Positions 31,197-39,451 of a DNA stretch of 64,000 nt are shown in pieces. Each line of letters starts with the position of its first letter. Position 1 is the stretch's first letter. The position numbers were made by a program, and so were the translations under genes. This DNA comes from Rhizobium sp. BT04 (GTDB lineage Bacteria; Pseudomonadota; Alphaproteobacteria; Rhizobiales; Rhizobiaceae), in the NCBI RefSeq assembly GCF_030053135.1, contig NZ_CP125652.1, forward strand, positions 806,001-870,000. The letters run 5' to 3'. Below the pieces are notes generated by a model. The model was not told the origin of the DNA. It ran no database searches and saw nothing but the letters and a program-made list of their open reading frames with translations.

Positions 31197-32021
31197 TCAG
31201 CGAACCGGCCCGAATAATCCTTCGGCCTTGTCGTACAGTTGTTTCAAATGCGTCTCATGCGGGGCGGACCCTGCGAGTGGGACTTCCACCGAGATCGCCG
31301 CGGAGCTAGCGACCGCTGCGACGAGTTCCTTCAACGGCAATTCGCCCTCCCCCGGTGCGAACCGCCCGCCTCTAGCTTCAGCGATCATCTCCTCTGGTGT
31401 CACCGGCGCCGCTCCAGCGACATCGCACAACTGAACGTGCTTTACCCAGCCGATCTCGGTTCGGAGCGAGGCGAGCGTGCCGCCATTCCTGAAGAAATGT
31501 ACTCCGTCGACAAGGACGCCGGCATTGCGGGCACCACTCGCCTTCACAAGGCCGACGCTGTCCTGGAAGGTTTTAATCACCCGCCAACCCATGTTCTCGA
31601 TGTCGACAGCCAACCCGTAGCGGTCCGCAAGGCCGCAGAGATCCGAGAAGTTCGATGCCAATCTGGCTTGGTCAGGATCATCTCCGCAGACACTGAGCCG
31701 GCGTGCTCCAATGTTCGCAGCCGCGGCGACTGTGGCCTCCACCGACGCCGCGTCGAAGGAGGGGTCGATTACGAAGAACTCGATATCGAAAACCTCGACG
31801 CCTTCACCCGTAAGCACGGATTTCAGCTCGCCTGCAGCTGAACTACCGACAGGCAATTCGTAGTAAGGCGCACCAGGGAACGCCGGATTCAGTCTGAGCC
31901 CGATCCTGGAAAATCCCGCGCGCGCTGCGGCCTTCGCAAATTCCACGGGAGACAGCAATATTGATGAGAAGTGCGCGACGCCAATCAGGCGCGCCGATTT
32001 CGATGTTGCGGGGGCCATCAC
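31197..32021 (-). CDS. AP-endonuclease-2-type TIM barrel (sugar-phosphate isomerase / 3-dehydroshikimate dehydratase-like)
   Basis: The 274-residue protein is a xylose-isomerase-like TIM barrel. Likely metal ligands are Glu in VDIENMGW (about residue 140), Asp in VLVDGVHFF (about 170) and His/Glu residues further on (KHVQLCD, GEGELPL, VEVPL). This superfamily includes AsbF/QuiC-type 3-dehydroshikimate dehydratases, which make protocatechuate. With aroE- and aroQ-like neighbours that activity is attractive but unproven. Its ATG overlaps the gntR stop by four bases (ATGA), so the two are translationally coupled. Confidence 0.8.
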   Translation of the reverse strand: MMAPATSKSARLIGVAHFSSILLSPVEFAKAAARAGFSRIGLRLNPAFPGAPYYELPVGSSAAGELKSVLTGEGVEVFDIEFFVIDPSFDAASVEATVAAAANIGARRLSVCGDDPDQARLASNFSDLCGLADRYGLAVDIENMGWRVIKTFQDSVGLVKASGARNAGVLVDGVHFFRNGGTLASLRTEIGWVKHVQLCDVAGAAPVTPEEMIAEARGGRFAPGEGELPLKELVAAVASSAAISVEVPLAGSAPHETHLKQLYDKAEGLFGPVR

Positions 32022-32752
32022 GCGATTCCCTTCGTCGCGAGATGGTTGCGAAGATTGGTGCCGGTGCGATGAATGTGCTGGCGGAGCTTTTCGCAGGCAT
32101 AGTCGACATCACGCGCGACCGCTCCCTGGGCAATCTCGCTGTGCTCCTGCCCTACATTGCGGTCCCCCGACGTACGGATCAGGAAGACCCGGCGATATCG
32201 GTCGTTGAGATTCAGCAGAAGACTGCAGAAGTGAAGTAGCAGAGGTTTGCCACAGCCCGAGATCAAGGTGAGGTGGAATTCGCGGTGAAGCGCTTCCCAG
32301 TGCTCCAGCGTTTCCGGACGCGCGGCGTCGCGCTCCGTGCGGTTTAGACGATGAAGCGCACGCATAATGTTGCCCTCCCATTCGACGTCGCCAAGACGCA
32401 TGGATTCACGCAGCGCGAAAACCTCGAGCTCCTCGCGCAGGCTCGTGACCTCTTCGAGATTAGCCAGCGAGATCGGCGCGACGCGGTAGCCTCTGTTGTC
32501 CTGAAACTCGACCAGGCCGTCTGAAATGAGCCGGGCTAGGCCCTCCCGCAACGGGCTCAGACTGACATTGAAAGTCTTCCGCGCCTTGTCGAGATTGATC
32601 TTGCTGCCCGCTTCCAGTTCACCGGAGATGATCGCCTCCCGAAGACGCGATGCGAGCTGACTGCCGATGGTGTTCTTGCCATCGTCGAGGAAGCCGGCTG
32701 ACGGCCCGTCTCCTGTCAACGGCCCAAGAGAGCTGTCGTCGGCCGAGTCCAT
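32018..32752 (-). CDS. GntR-family regulator, FCD (FadR C-terminal) type
   Basis: The 244-residue protein has a winged helix (about residues 25-95; SQLASRLREAIISGEL, LSPLREGLARL) and an FCD ligand domain with candidate metal ligands in the EFHLTLISGCGK and EHSEIAQG segments. FCD regulators usually repress catabolic genes and release DNA when a carboxylate ligand binds. I start it at ATG 32752, preceded by GGAGG; an in-frame ATG 24 bases upstream lacks this. It leads the minus-strand operon and faces the dioxygenase operon, each with a copy of the same operator. Confidence 0.92.
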   Translation of the reverse strand: MDSADDSSLGPLTGDGPSAGFLDDGKNTIGSQLASRLREAIISGELEAGSKINLDKARKTFNVSLSPLREGLARLISDGLVEFQDNRGYRVAPISLANLEEVTSLREELEVFALRESMRLGDVEWEGNIMRALHRLNRTERDAARPETLEHWEALHREFHLTLISGCGKPLLLHFCSLLLNLNDRYRRVFLIRTSGDRNVGQEHSEIAQGAVARDVDYACEKLRQHIHRTGTNLRNHLATKGIA

Positions 32753-32791
32753 CTTTCCTCCAAGCAATTCAACCAAGTTTCGATGATCGAT

Positions 32792-32807
32792 ATAATAAAC
32801 GATTATC
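32792..32807 (-). promoter_or_regulatory. Candidate GntR operator in the gntR-operon promoter
   Basis: Read on the minus strand the site is GATAATCGTTTATTAT. It starts 2 bases after a perfect -35 hexamer TTGACA (minus strand, 32810-32815), with a TATCGA -10 candidate 17 bp from that hexamer. It matches the site at 32959-32974 in 14 of 16 bases. Autorepression of the regulator and its operon is inferred. Confidence 0.7.
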
Positions 32808-32958
32808 TATGTCAACTTGATATGGTCAAAAAGCACTGAATGCCCACGTCTTTGCCTGTGGAAATTCGTGTTAATCAAGTTATTACAGTTAGTTATTTGC
32901 CATCAGGCACGATTCCGTCTCTGCCATGAGCGTTGAAAATTCAATGAGTGGCTTGACC

Positions 32959-32974
32959 GATAATCGATTATTCT
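32959..32974 (+). promoter_or_regulatory. Candidate GntR operator in the dioxygenase-operon promoter
   Basis: The site GATAATCGATTATTCT contains a perfect 12-bp palindrome (ATAATCGATTAT). It abuts a -35-like TTGACC (32953-32958) and precedes a -10-like GATAGT (32975-32980). A protein bound here would block RNA polymerase. Its partner site lies 150 bp away in front of the divergent operon. Confidence 0.72.
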
Positions 32975-33004
32975 GATAGTCGAGCCTCATTGGGAGGTAG
33001 CCTT

Positions 33005-33898
33005 ATGGCAATCAGGACCGAAAGCGAGTTGACGCCTGCCGTCCTCGCCGTGATGAACCGCACCGAAGATCCACGGTTGCGAGATATACTCGTTGCGATG
33101 GTGAAGCATCTCCACGCATTCGTGCGGGAAGTCAGGCTGTCGGAAGTCGAGTTTCGCGAAGCGACCGCCATCCTCAACGAAATTGGCCAGCTGAAGACCG
33201 ACAGCCACAACGAATTCGTGCTCATGGCAGGATCGCTTGGCGTCTCCTCGCTTGTATGCCTGCTCAACAACGGCGACAACGGGCAGACAGAGACTTCACA
33301 GTCGCTGCTCGGGCCGTTCTGGCGGCTCAACTCTCCGCGGGTCGAAAACGGCGGAACCATCATCCGGTCGGAAACTCCGGGAACACCCTTGTTCGTCCAC
33401 GCGAAGGTGGTTGATCGGGGAGGTAAGCCCATCCCAGGCGCCGAGATAGACGTATGGCACGCCTCTCCTGTCGGCCTTTACGAGAACCAGGATCCTGATC
33501 AGGCGGAAATGAACCTGCGCGGCAAGTTCACTACGGACGACGAGGGTCGGTTCTGGTTTAGAACGGTCAAGATGGTCGGCTATCCCATCCCTGTCGACGG
33601 AGTCGTAGGTCGGCTTCTCCAAGCGCAAGGCCGCCACCCCTACCGACCTGCTCATCTGCACGCGCTGATCTTCAAAGAGGGATACAAAACCCTTATTTCC
33701 CAGGTCTTCGACCCGAGCGATCCGAACATTGAATCCGATGTGCAGTTTGGCGTCACCGCGGCTTTGACAGGCGACTTTGTCCGTCATGACGAGCCGCACC
33801 CATCCGACATGGACGTCAGTGGCCCGTGGTTCTCGCTCGACTACACCTACGTCATGGAGCCGGGCGAGGCCATTCTGCCGCGTCCCCCGATCAAGTAA
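33005..33898 (+). CDS. Intradiol ring-cleavage dioxygenase (hydroxyquinol/catechol 1,2-dioxygenase family)
   Basis: The 297-residue protein has the N-terminal dimerisation domain and the Fe(III) domain with Tyr159 (GLYENQ), Tyr193 (YPIPVDG), His217 and His219 (RPAHLHAL). Their spacing matches catechol and hydroxyquinol 1,2-dioxygenases. It cleaves a diol or triol ring between the hydroxyl groups to a muconate-type product. GGGAGG before ATG 33005 sets the start. It leads the plus-strand operon and is controlled by the operator at 32959. The substrate is unknown; hydroxyquinol is a reasonable guess. Confidence 0.92.
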   Translation: MAIRTESELTPAVLAVMNRTEDPRLRDILVAMVKHLHAFVREVRLSEVEFREATAILNEIGQLKTDSHNEFVLMAGSLGVSSLVCLLNNGDNGQTETSQSLLGPFWRLNSPRVENGGTIIRSETPGTPLFVHAKVVDRGGKPIPGAEIDVWHASPVGLYENQDPDQAEMNLRGKFTTDDEGRFWFRTVKMVGYPIPVDGVVGRLLQAQGRHPYRPAHLHALIFKEGYKTLISQVFDPSDPNIESDVQFGVTAALTGDFVRHDEPHPSDMDVSGPWFSLDYTYVMEPGEAILPRPPIK

Positions 33899-33919
33899 CG
33901 AAACCAGCAGAGCCACATC

Positions 33920-34702
33920 ATGATTACGGAAAAAGAACGCCAGGCGGCAGCCGACGCACTGCTGAAGGCAGAAACCGAACGCAAGCCCATCGTCCAGCCG
34001 AGCAGGACATATCCGAATTTGGAACTTGAAGACGCTTACAAGATCCAAGCACTTTGGGCGCAGGCGCGGATTGCAAAGGGCGCGCGGATCGCGGGTCATA
34101 AGATCGGACTGACATCGCGGGCGATGCAGATGGCCTCGAAAATGACCGAGCCCGACTACGGCGTCATTCTCGACGACGCCCTTTTTAACGACGGAGCGCA
34201 GATCAAGGCGGAGCTCTTTATCAAGCCTCGCCTCGAAGTCGAACTCGCCTTCGTGATGGGTGAGGATCTCGAGGGACCGGGCACTCGGATCTATGATGTC
34301 ATGCGCGCGACGGAGCTTGTCGTCCCTGCGCTTGAGATCATCGATTACCGAACCGAGGTGCCCAGAGCGATCACCGATACGATCGCCGACAACGCTGCTT
34401 TTGGAGCGATCGTCGTGGGTGGTCGTATCATCCGGCCAATGGATATTGACATCCGCTGGGTCGGCGCGACCCTTTCGAAAAACGGCATCATCGAGGAATC
34501 GGGTGTTTCCGCAGCTATAATGGGGCATCCGGCCGCGGGTATCGCCTGGCTCGTGAACAAGCTCCATGCCATCGGAGGCGGCTTGAAGAAGGGCCAGATT
34601 GTGCTTGCCGGCTCGTTCACCCGCCCCGTGGACATCGTCAAGGGCGATGTCATCCAAGCCGACTACGGTCCGGTCGGCTCCATCGGCGTCTCGTTCGTGT
34701 GA
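33920..34702 (+). CDS. 2-oxo-hept-3-ene-1,7-dioate hydratase-like (HpaH/MhpD family)
   Basis: The 260-residue protein belongs to the FAH-like hydratase/decarboxylase group. Visible features are [12 protein letters not shown] (about residues 62-73), the metal-binding [14 protein letters not shown] region and the C-terminal [20 protein letters not shown]. HpaH adds water to a 2-hydroxy-dienoate to form the aldolase substrate. It is followed 7 bp later by an HpaI-type aldolase, its usual partner step. Confidence 0.9.
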   Translation: MITEKERQAAADALLKAETERKPIVQPSRTYPNLELEDAYKIQALWAQARIAKGARIAGHKIGLTSRAMQMASKMTEPDYGVILDDALFNDGAQIKAELFIKPRLEVELAFVMGEDLEGPGTRIYDVMRATELVVPALEIIDYRTEVPRAITDTIADNAAFGAIVVGGRIIRPMDIDIRWVGATLSKNGIIEESGVSAAIMGHPAAGIAWLVNKLHAIGGGLKKGQIVLAGSFTRPVDIVKGDVIQADYGPVGSIGVSFV

Positions 34703-34709
34703 GGCGCCG

Positions 34710-35474
34710 ATGGAACTTCCCGTCAATCACTTCAAACGGAAACTGAGAGCCGGTAAAAGCCAGATCGGTCTCTGGTGCGGCCTTCCCGGAAGCTACGCGG
34801 CAGAAATCGTCGCGCCGTCGGGCTTCGACTGGCTGCTGTTCGATACCGAGCACTCTCCAAGCGACGTCCTCACCGTCCTACCGCAATTGCAGGCGGTCGC
34901 GCCTTACGACGTTTCCCCAGTCGTACGCCCGGCATTCAACGATCCCGTGCTGATCAAACGCTTTTTGGACATCGGCGTTCAGACGCTCCTCGTTCCCTAT
35001 GTGCAGAACGAAGAGGAAGCGAAGGCAGCGGTCGCCGCCATACGGTATCCGCCGCACGGCGTTCGCGGGGTCTCCGCCTTGACGCGCGCCACCCGCTTCG
35101 GGCGCGTGCCGAACTACGCGCGGATTGCCGAACAGGAGATCTGCCTGCTTCTGCAGATCGAGACCCGAGAGGCACTCGGTCGGCTAGAGGCCATCGCAGC
35201 GACCGAAGGCGTCGACGGCGTCTTCATCGGCCCCGCCGATCTGGCGGCCAGCTTCGGTCATCCCGGCCAACCGGGGCATCCTGAGGTGGTCGCGGCGATC
35301 GAAGACGCGATCGGACGCCTGAAAATTCTTGGAAAGCCGGCAGGCATCCTCACGCCGGACGAGACGTTTGCAGCCCGCAGCATTTCGCTCGGGACGTTGT
35401 TCACCGCCGTTGGCGTAGACGTCGCCCTTCTTGCGAGAGGATCCGAGGCGCTGGCAGCCCGGTTTGCATCTTAG
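34710..35474 (+). CDS. HpcH/HpaI-family class II pyruvate aldolase
   Basis: The 254-residue protein has the HpaI signature residues: His in FDTEHSPSD (about residue 48), Arg in VRPAFNDP (about 72), metal ligands Glu in LLQIETREA and Asp in [11 protein letters not shown]. HpaI splits 4-hydroxy-2-oxo-heptanedioate into pyruvate and succinic semialdehyde. Together with the hydratase it forms the lower end of a meta-type pathway. Confidence 0.92.
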   Translation: MELPVNHFKRKLRAGKSQIGLWCGLPGSYAAEIVAPSGFDWLLFDTEHSPSDVLTVLPQLQAVAPYDVSPVVRPAFNDPVLIKRFLDIGVQTLLVPYVQNEEEAKAAVAAIRYPPHGVRGVSALTRATRFGRVPNYARIAEQEICLLLQIETREALGRLEAIAATEGVDGVFIGPADLAASFGHPGQPGHPEVVAAIEDAIGRLKILGKPAGILTPDETFAARSISLGTLFTAVGVDVALLARGSEALAARFAS

Positions 35475-35487
35475 GGAGTTCGCGCCG

Positions 35488-36204
35488 ATGTCGACGCGGA
35501 AGAAAGTTCTGTCCGAGATAGCGCCCGCGGGCGTAATCCGGGCCGCCGTCAACATGTCGAATGCAGCCTTGGTCCGGTGGGACGATCAGGCGGCCGCATT
35601 GATCGGTCCAAGCGCTCTGATCGGACACAAAATTGCCGAGCAACTGGATTGCGGACTGTCGCTGATCCAGCACGGCTCGGCCGCCGACATCCTCGCCGCT
35701 GCGGATCGCGGCGAGTGGGACATTGCTTTCATTGCCTCGGATGCATCCAGAGCCGACCGGTTCTCCTTTTCACCCCCCTATATGTCCGTCAAAGCGACCT
35801 ATATGGTGGCTGAGGCTTCAGCGTTCCGGACGGTCGGAGACCTCGACATTGAAAGCGTGCAAATCGCCTCCGCAAGAAGTGCCGCCTATACGAAGCAGCT
35901 CGAACGTATCCTTGAAAAGGCCACTGTCTCGCATACTGACAGCCCGGCAGCTGCCATCGATCTCCTTGTCGGGTCGCAATGCGACGCGGCTGCGGGGTTG
36001 ACCGAATTCCTCGTTCAGACTTCGGAGCGGATTTCCGGCTTCCGACTAGTGGAGGGAGCGTTCTCCGAAATTCCCCAGACGATCGCCGTGCACCGAAGAT
36101 CCGTTCATGCCTCGGCCTTCTTTGCGGATTTCATACGCCGTCTGAGCGAAACTGCTGCGGGAGACGTTGACTTGGCCGGCGACGGTGAAGAGAATCTCCC
36201 ATGA
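35488..36204 (+). CDS. Family 3 solute-binding-protein-like polypeptide lacking a signal peptide
   Basis: The 238-residue product follows the type 2 periplasmic binding fold (WDIAFIASDASRADRFSFSPPY resembles the family 3 lobe hinge). It begins MSTRKKVLSEIAPAG, with no hydrophobic signal sequence. ATG 35488 has GGGAG about 9 bp upstream; the frame extends back to 35431 but adds no signal either. It might work in the cytosol as a ligand sensor or enzyme-like binding protein. It is the last gene of the plus-strand operon, 13 bp after the aldolase. Confidence 0.78.
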   Translation: MSTRKKVLSEIAPAGVIRAAVNMSNAALVRWDDQAAALIGPSALIGHKIAEQLDCGLSLIQHGSAADILAAADRGEWDIAFIASDASRADRFSFSPPYMSVKATYMVAEASAFRTVGDLDIESVQIASARSAAYTKQLERILEKATVSHTDSPAAAIDLLVGSQCDAAAGLTEFLVQTSERISGFRLVEGAFSEIPQTIAVHRRSVHASAFFADFIRRLSETAAGDVDLAGDGEENLP

Positions 36205-36380
36205 TGGCGGCGTGCGAAATGGGTCGAGCTTGATCCCGCGCTCTCCGAGCGGCAAAAACTCTGCAATATCTACAACAAGTTCAGATCTTCGACCAGAACG
36301 ACGTTTCCTTCCTCTCTTTCACGTAGCAATTCAACACCACCACATCGCCCTCAATCTACGCTGCCGACGGAACCCAGCCC

Positions 36381-37595
36381 TCAAGCCGGCAGCTTGTTCT
36401 GCTCCGGAGAGGCAAAGACCGACGCCGGCATCGGCCCCGAGGTCATCAGTGTGAAATCGAACGGCGCCTTCAGATCAGGCCCTAGCACATATTGCCGATG
36501 AACGCGCAGCTGGTCTTTGCGAATCTTGCGGTAATGTTCGCGCGTCAGCATCTGCTTGACACGAATGAGCAGGATCTTCGCCGGAGGCGCATCTGCATGG
36601 CCCGAGACGGCAACGACCGGCACCTTATAGAAATTGATCGAATCGGTCAGGCACTGCACGTCGAGCCAGGAGATCTCCGGACAGCGGGCGATCAAGCCGA
36701 CGCGGGCGCGAAGCACGCTCGCCGACGACAGCAGTGCGCATTGCAGAATCGCGCTGCCGAGCGTGGCGAACACCACGCGCTTGCCCCTGAATATCTCCGG
36801 CTCCCTCTCGAGCAATAGGCCAACGACATGGGCGGCAACGCTCGATCCCATGCTATGCGAGGAGATCACATATTCGTCCGCCTCTTCGTCCAGTGCTGCA
36901 CGCACGGCAGTGGCCCGATCCTCCAGCCAGTCGTTGAAATCGGCCCGGTCCATCCGGCCGAGCGCCACTGCCATTTCCCAATCGGCAAAGAGATGCAGCG
37001 TATGGAAGCGTTCGGAAAACGGCAGGAAGGCGAAGATGAAGAAGCAAAGCCCCAGCGGCCCGCTCCAGAGCAAGTGCCAAGCTGAAAAACCGAGCACATA
37101 GGGCAGGATGGCGATCTGTGCCGTCACCACGATCGCCAGCGCTGTCAACAGGAACGGAAAGAGGAAGAACAGGCCGAAGCGCCAGGCATGGCGGAAATAT
37201 CCCCGCATCCCGCCTTCGAGCATGATCTCAACGCAGCTTCTGAAGCCTGCCATGATCTGGCTCAGCGTGTTGCCGTCGCGCAGCCTGCTTACCAGCGCAT
37301 CATGATCGACCATGTGGATCCGGCTCTTCGTCTGCCAGCCAGGGGAACCGGTCTCTTCGCCGGCCGCCGCTTTGTCGGCGCCCACGGGCGCCGCTTTTGC
37401 GGCTGCCCGTTCGCCCGTCGTGACCACGAAACTGAGGGGATCACTTCCTGCCTCCGGCGCGCCCGTTTCAACCGAATAGCCCCAGACGGCGGCACTCTGC
37501 CTGGCCGAACGCTCGTAGCGTGCTCTGTGGGCAACGCCATCGAGCGGCTCGAAGCCCGTAAAATGCAGGACGACCCGCTTCTCGATCAGTTTCAT
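36381..37595 (-). CDS. Membrane-associated alpha/beta-hydrolase-like protein
   Basis: The 404-residue protein has two to three hydrophobic helices (about residues 145-205) followed by a hydrolase-like region with a Ser nucleophile candidate in YVISSHSMGSSVAAHV (about residue 258). The active-site motif reads S-H-S-M-G where lipases usually have G-H-S-x-G. I choose ATG 37595, which has GGAAGAGTGG just upstream; an in-frame ATG 45 codons earlier lacks homology-like content. No named family is recognised. It is convergent with the catabolic plus-strand operon and marks the return to ordinary sequence. Confidence 0.75.
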   Translation of the reverse strand: MKLIEKRVVLHFTGFEPLDGVAHRARYERSARQSAAVWGYSVETGAPEAGSDPLSFVVTTGERAAAKAAPVGADKAAAGEETGSPGWQTKSRIHMVDHDALVSRLRDGNTLSQIMAGFRSCVEIMLEGGMRGYFRHAWRFGLFFLFPFLLTALAIVVTAQIAILPYVLGFSAWHLLWSGPLGLCFFIFAFLPFSERFHTLHLFADWEMAVALGRMDRADFNDWLEDRATAVRAALDEEADEYVISSHSMGSSVAAHVVGLLLEREPEIFRGKRVVFATLGSAILQCALLSSASVLRARVGLIARCPEISWLDVQCLTDSINFYKVPVVAVSGHADAPPAKILLIRVKQMLTREHYRKIRKDQLRVHRQYVLGPDLKAPFDFTLMTSGPMPASVFASPEQNKLPA

Positions 37596-37759
37596 TCCAC
37601 TCTTCCGGCCGGACGAATGGCCGGCATGTTCCTGCGATCCGGCTGCTGCGCCCTGATAGGGGCAAAAAAGCAGCCATGGTCTCGAAGCTGTCTTGCTAAC
37701 CGAACTCTTCCGGAATTCAATAGCATCCATGTCGTTTGCATCACGAACGGAGGGGTTTT

Positions 37760-37990
37760 GTGGCCGACCTAGTCAAAGAATTGATATCAGGCGTCGTCGA
37801 CAGCGTGCTGAAGGAGATCCTGAAAAAAACCACCGGCCGCGCCACGACGAAGCGCAGGAGGCGTAAGACACGCCCCGCCGCGACGACGAAGGTTGCGCGC
37901 AAGACGACCTCGGCCAAGCCTAAGCCTGCCCGCAAACAGGTCAGTAAGCGCCGCACCGCCGCTGGCCGCAGCCGCCAGCGACGCAGCTAA
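37760..37990 (+). CDS. Small, very basic Lys/Arg/Ala/Thr-rich protein
   Basis: The 76-residue product starts at GTG after a strong CGGAGGGG SD. About 20 residues form an amphipathic helix (DLVKELISGVVDSVLKEILKK). The remaining 55 are Lys/Arg/Ala/Thr/Pro-rich with repeated KKR, RRRRK and KPxRK patches, like a histone H1 or AlgP-type tail. DNA or RNA binding is likely from charge alone. No defined family is recognised. Confidence 0.7.
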   Translation: MADLVKELISGVVDSVLKEILKKTTGRATTKRRRRKTRPAATTKVARKTTSAKPKPARKQVSKRRTAAGRSRQRRS

Positions 37991-38056
37991 GGCACGATCA
38001 AATGTGAGCGGTTTCGGACGAATTCTGCGGTGCTCTTGGGGAGTTATGAACCGACG

Positions 38057-38875
38057 ATGCGCATTTTGAAAATCATTATCGCGGCCGTCGTCGCGATCTG
38101 TCTCATCGCCGTTGCCGGCGTCTACGCCCTGTCGGAGATGCGCCTTTCCAGGACCTACGACGTTGCGGTTGCCGATTTCACCGTCAAGACGACGCTGCCT
38201 GCCGCGGAAACCGAACGTCGCGCCCGCACGCTGATGTGCGGCGGCTGTCATCACGATGCCGGTAACGTGCTCATCGACGAGCCGGGCGTCGGCCGCATCG
38301 TCGCGCCGAACCTGACCCGCTTCGTACCCATGTACAGCGATGCTGAGCTCGTGCGCCTCATCCGCCATGGCGTCAAGAAGGACGGTACCGGCGCCTTCAT
38401 CATGCCGGCTAGCAACTTGGCCAATATCACCGATGATGACATGGCAGCGATCATTGCCTGGATGCGCAGCCTGAAGCAGCTTCCAGATGCGGTGGCAGGA
38501 ACGACGCAATGGGGGCCGCTCGGGCGAATCGGCCTGGCGCTCGACAAGATCCCATTCGAGGCCGATCTGGTGCCTGCCCTCATCACCCCTGCCGCGACGC
38601 GTCCGGCCGATATCGGCGAATATGCCTTCAGGACCGGTTGCAGCCACTGTCATAATCTCGATACGGCAAAGCAGTCGGAAGCCTTCCTGGCGCCGGCGCT
38701 TAAGCCCCTGGCGCAATCCTATTCGGCTGCCGATTTCAAGACGCTGCTGCGCACCGGCAAGGGTGTCGGCGGCCGCGATCTCGGCGTGATGACACAGGTT
38801 TCACAATGGGATTTCAGCCATTTCACCGATGCCGAAATCGAGCAGATTCAGACCTATCTCACCAATCGACCGTAA
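38057..38875 (+). CDS. Di-heme c-type cytochrome, membrane anchored
   Basis: The 272-residue protein has an N-terminal hydrophobic anchor or signal (residues 3-24) and two heme-attachment motifs, C61-GGC-H65 and C195-SHC-H199, each in its own cytochrome c domain. It should transfer electrons in the periplasm, perhaps for a dehydrogenase. Start ATG 38057 is preferred because the hydrophobic segment follows directly; nine more codons are open upstream. No partner dehydrogenase is adjacent. Confidence 0.85.
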   Translation: MRILKIIIAAVVAICLIAVAGVYALSEMRLSRTYDVAVADFTVKTTLPAAETERRARTLMCGGCHHDAGNVLIDEPGVGRIVAPNLTRFVPMYSDAELVRLIRHGVKKDGTGAFIMPASNLANITDDDMAAIIAWMRSLKQLPDAVAGTTQWGPLGRIGLALDKIPFEADLVPALITPAATRPADIGEYAFRTGCSHCHNLDTAKQSEAFLAPALKPLAQSYSAADFKTLLRTGKGVGGRDLGVMTQVSQWDFSHFTDAEIEQIQTYLTNRP

Positions 38876-39020
38876 CGCGACGGCAACAACCCCGGCAACG
38901 GCCTGCGCGAACTGGTCTTTTTTTGGTTCGGGCGGCTGGAATTCCTGCTGTTGCATGCTATCTAAAGGCAACGATTGAAACGGTGGGCCTTTAACCCGCC
39001 TGTTGAAAGGATTAGGTCCC

Positions 39021-39356
39021 ATGAGCGGCATTCACGAATTCATCGGCAACGAAATCAAGACCAACGACGTCGTCCTCTTCATGAAGGGCACGCCGCAGTT
39101 TCCGCAGTGCGGTTTCTCCGGCCAGGTGGTGCAAATTCTTGATTACATCGGCGTCGACTACAAGAGCGTCAACGTGCTCGCCGATTCGGAAATCCGCCAG
39201 GGCATCAAGGATTATTCCAACTGGCCGACGATCCCGCAGCTTTACATAAAGGGCGAGTTCGTCGGCGGCTGCGACATCGTCCGGGAAATGTTCCAGGCTG
39301 GTGAGTTGCAGCAGCATCTCCAGGAAAACGGCATCACCGTGCGCGGCGCCGCCTGA
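39021..39356 (+). CDS. grxD: Monothiol glutaredoxin, Grx4/GrxD type
   Basis: The 111-residue protein has the CGFS active site at Cys30, with KGTPQFPQ before it and the [19 protein letters not shown] glutathione-binding region after. Such proteins bind a shared 2Fe-2S cluster and deliver or sense it, often with BolA. ATG 39021 is used; six extra codons are open upstream. Its usual neighbour bolA is now about 14 kb away. Confidence 0.95.
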   Translation: MSGIHEFIGNEIKTNDVVLFMKGTPQFPQCGFSGQVVQILDYIGVDYKSVNVLADSEIRQGIKDYSNWPTIPQLYIKGEFVGGCDIVREMFQAGELQQHLQENGITVRGAA

Positions 39357-39362
39357 CCGGTC

Positions 39363-39384
39363 ACCGGGCGTCCGCCCGGTTTCC
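39363..39384 (+). terminator. Probable terminator after grxD
   Basis: The arms ACCGGGC (39363-39369) and GCCCGGT (39374-39380) enclose a 4-base loop, followed by a short TTTCC. The weak T-run makes the call moderate. Confidence 0.55.
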
Positions 39385-39451
39385 AAATCTGTAATCTTGA
39401 GTCCGAGGCGCTGCGGCCAGCAGCGCCTTAGCCTGTTTGTGGGAATTCATT

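Noticed and set aside
33296..34726. A 476-codon minus-strand frame
   Set aside because: It is antisense to the dioxygenase and hydratase genes, whose active-site residues and ribosome-binding sites are clear.
25058..36400. Integrase, transposase, tRNA or flanking direct repeats bounding the catabolic island
   Set aside because: I looked near both edges and saw none, so the transfer mechanism is not supported, only the unusual content.
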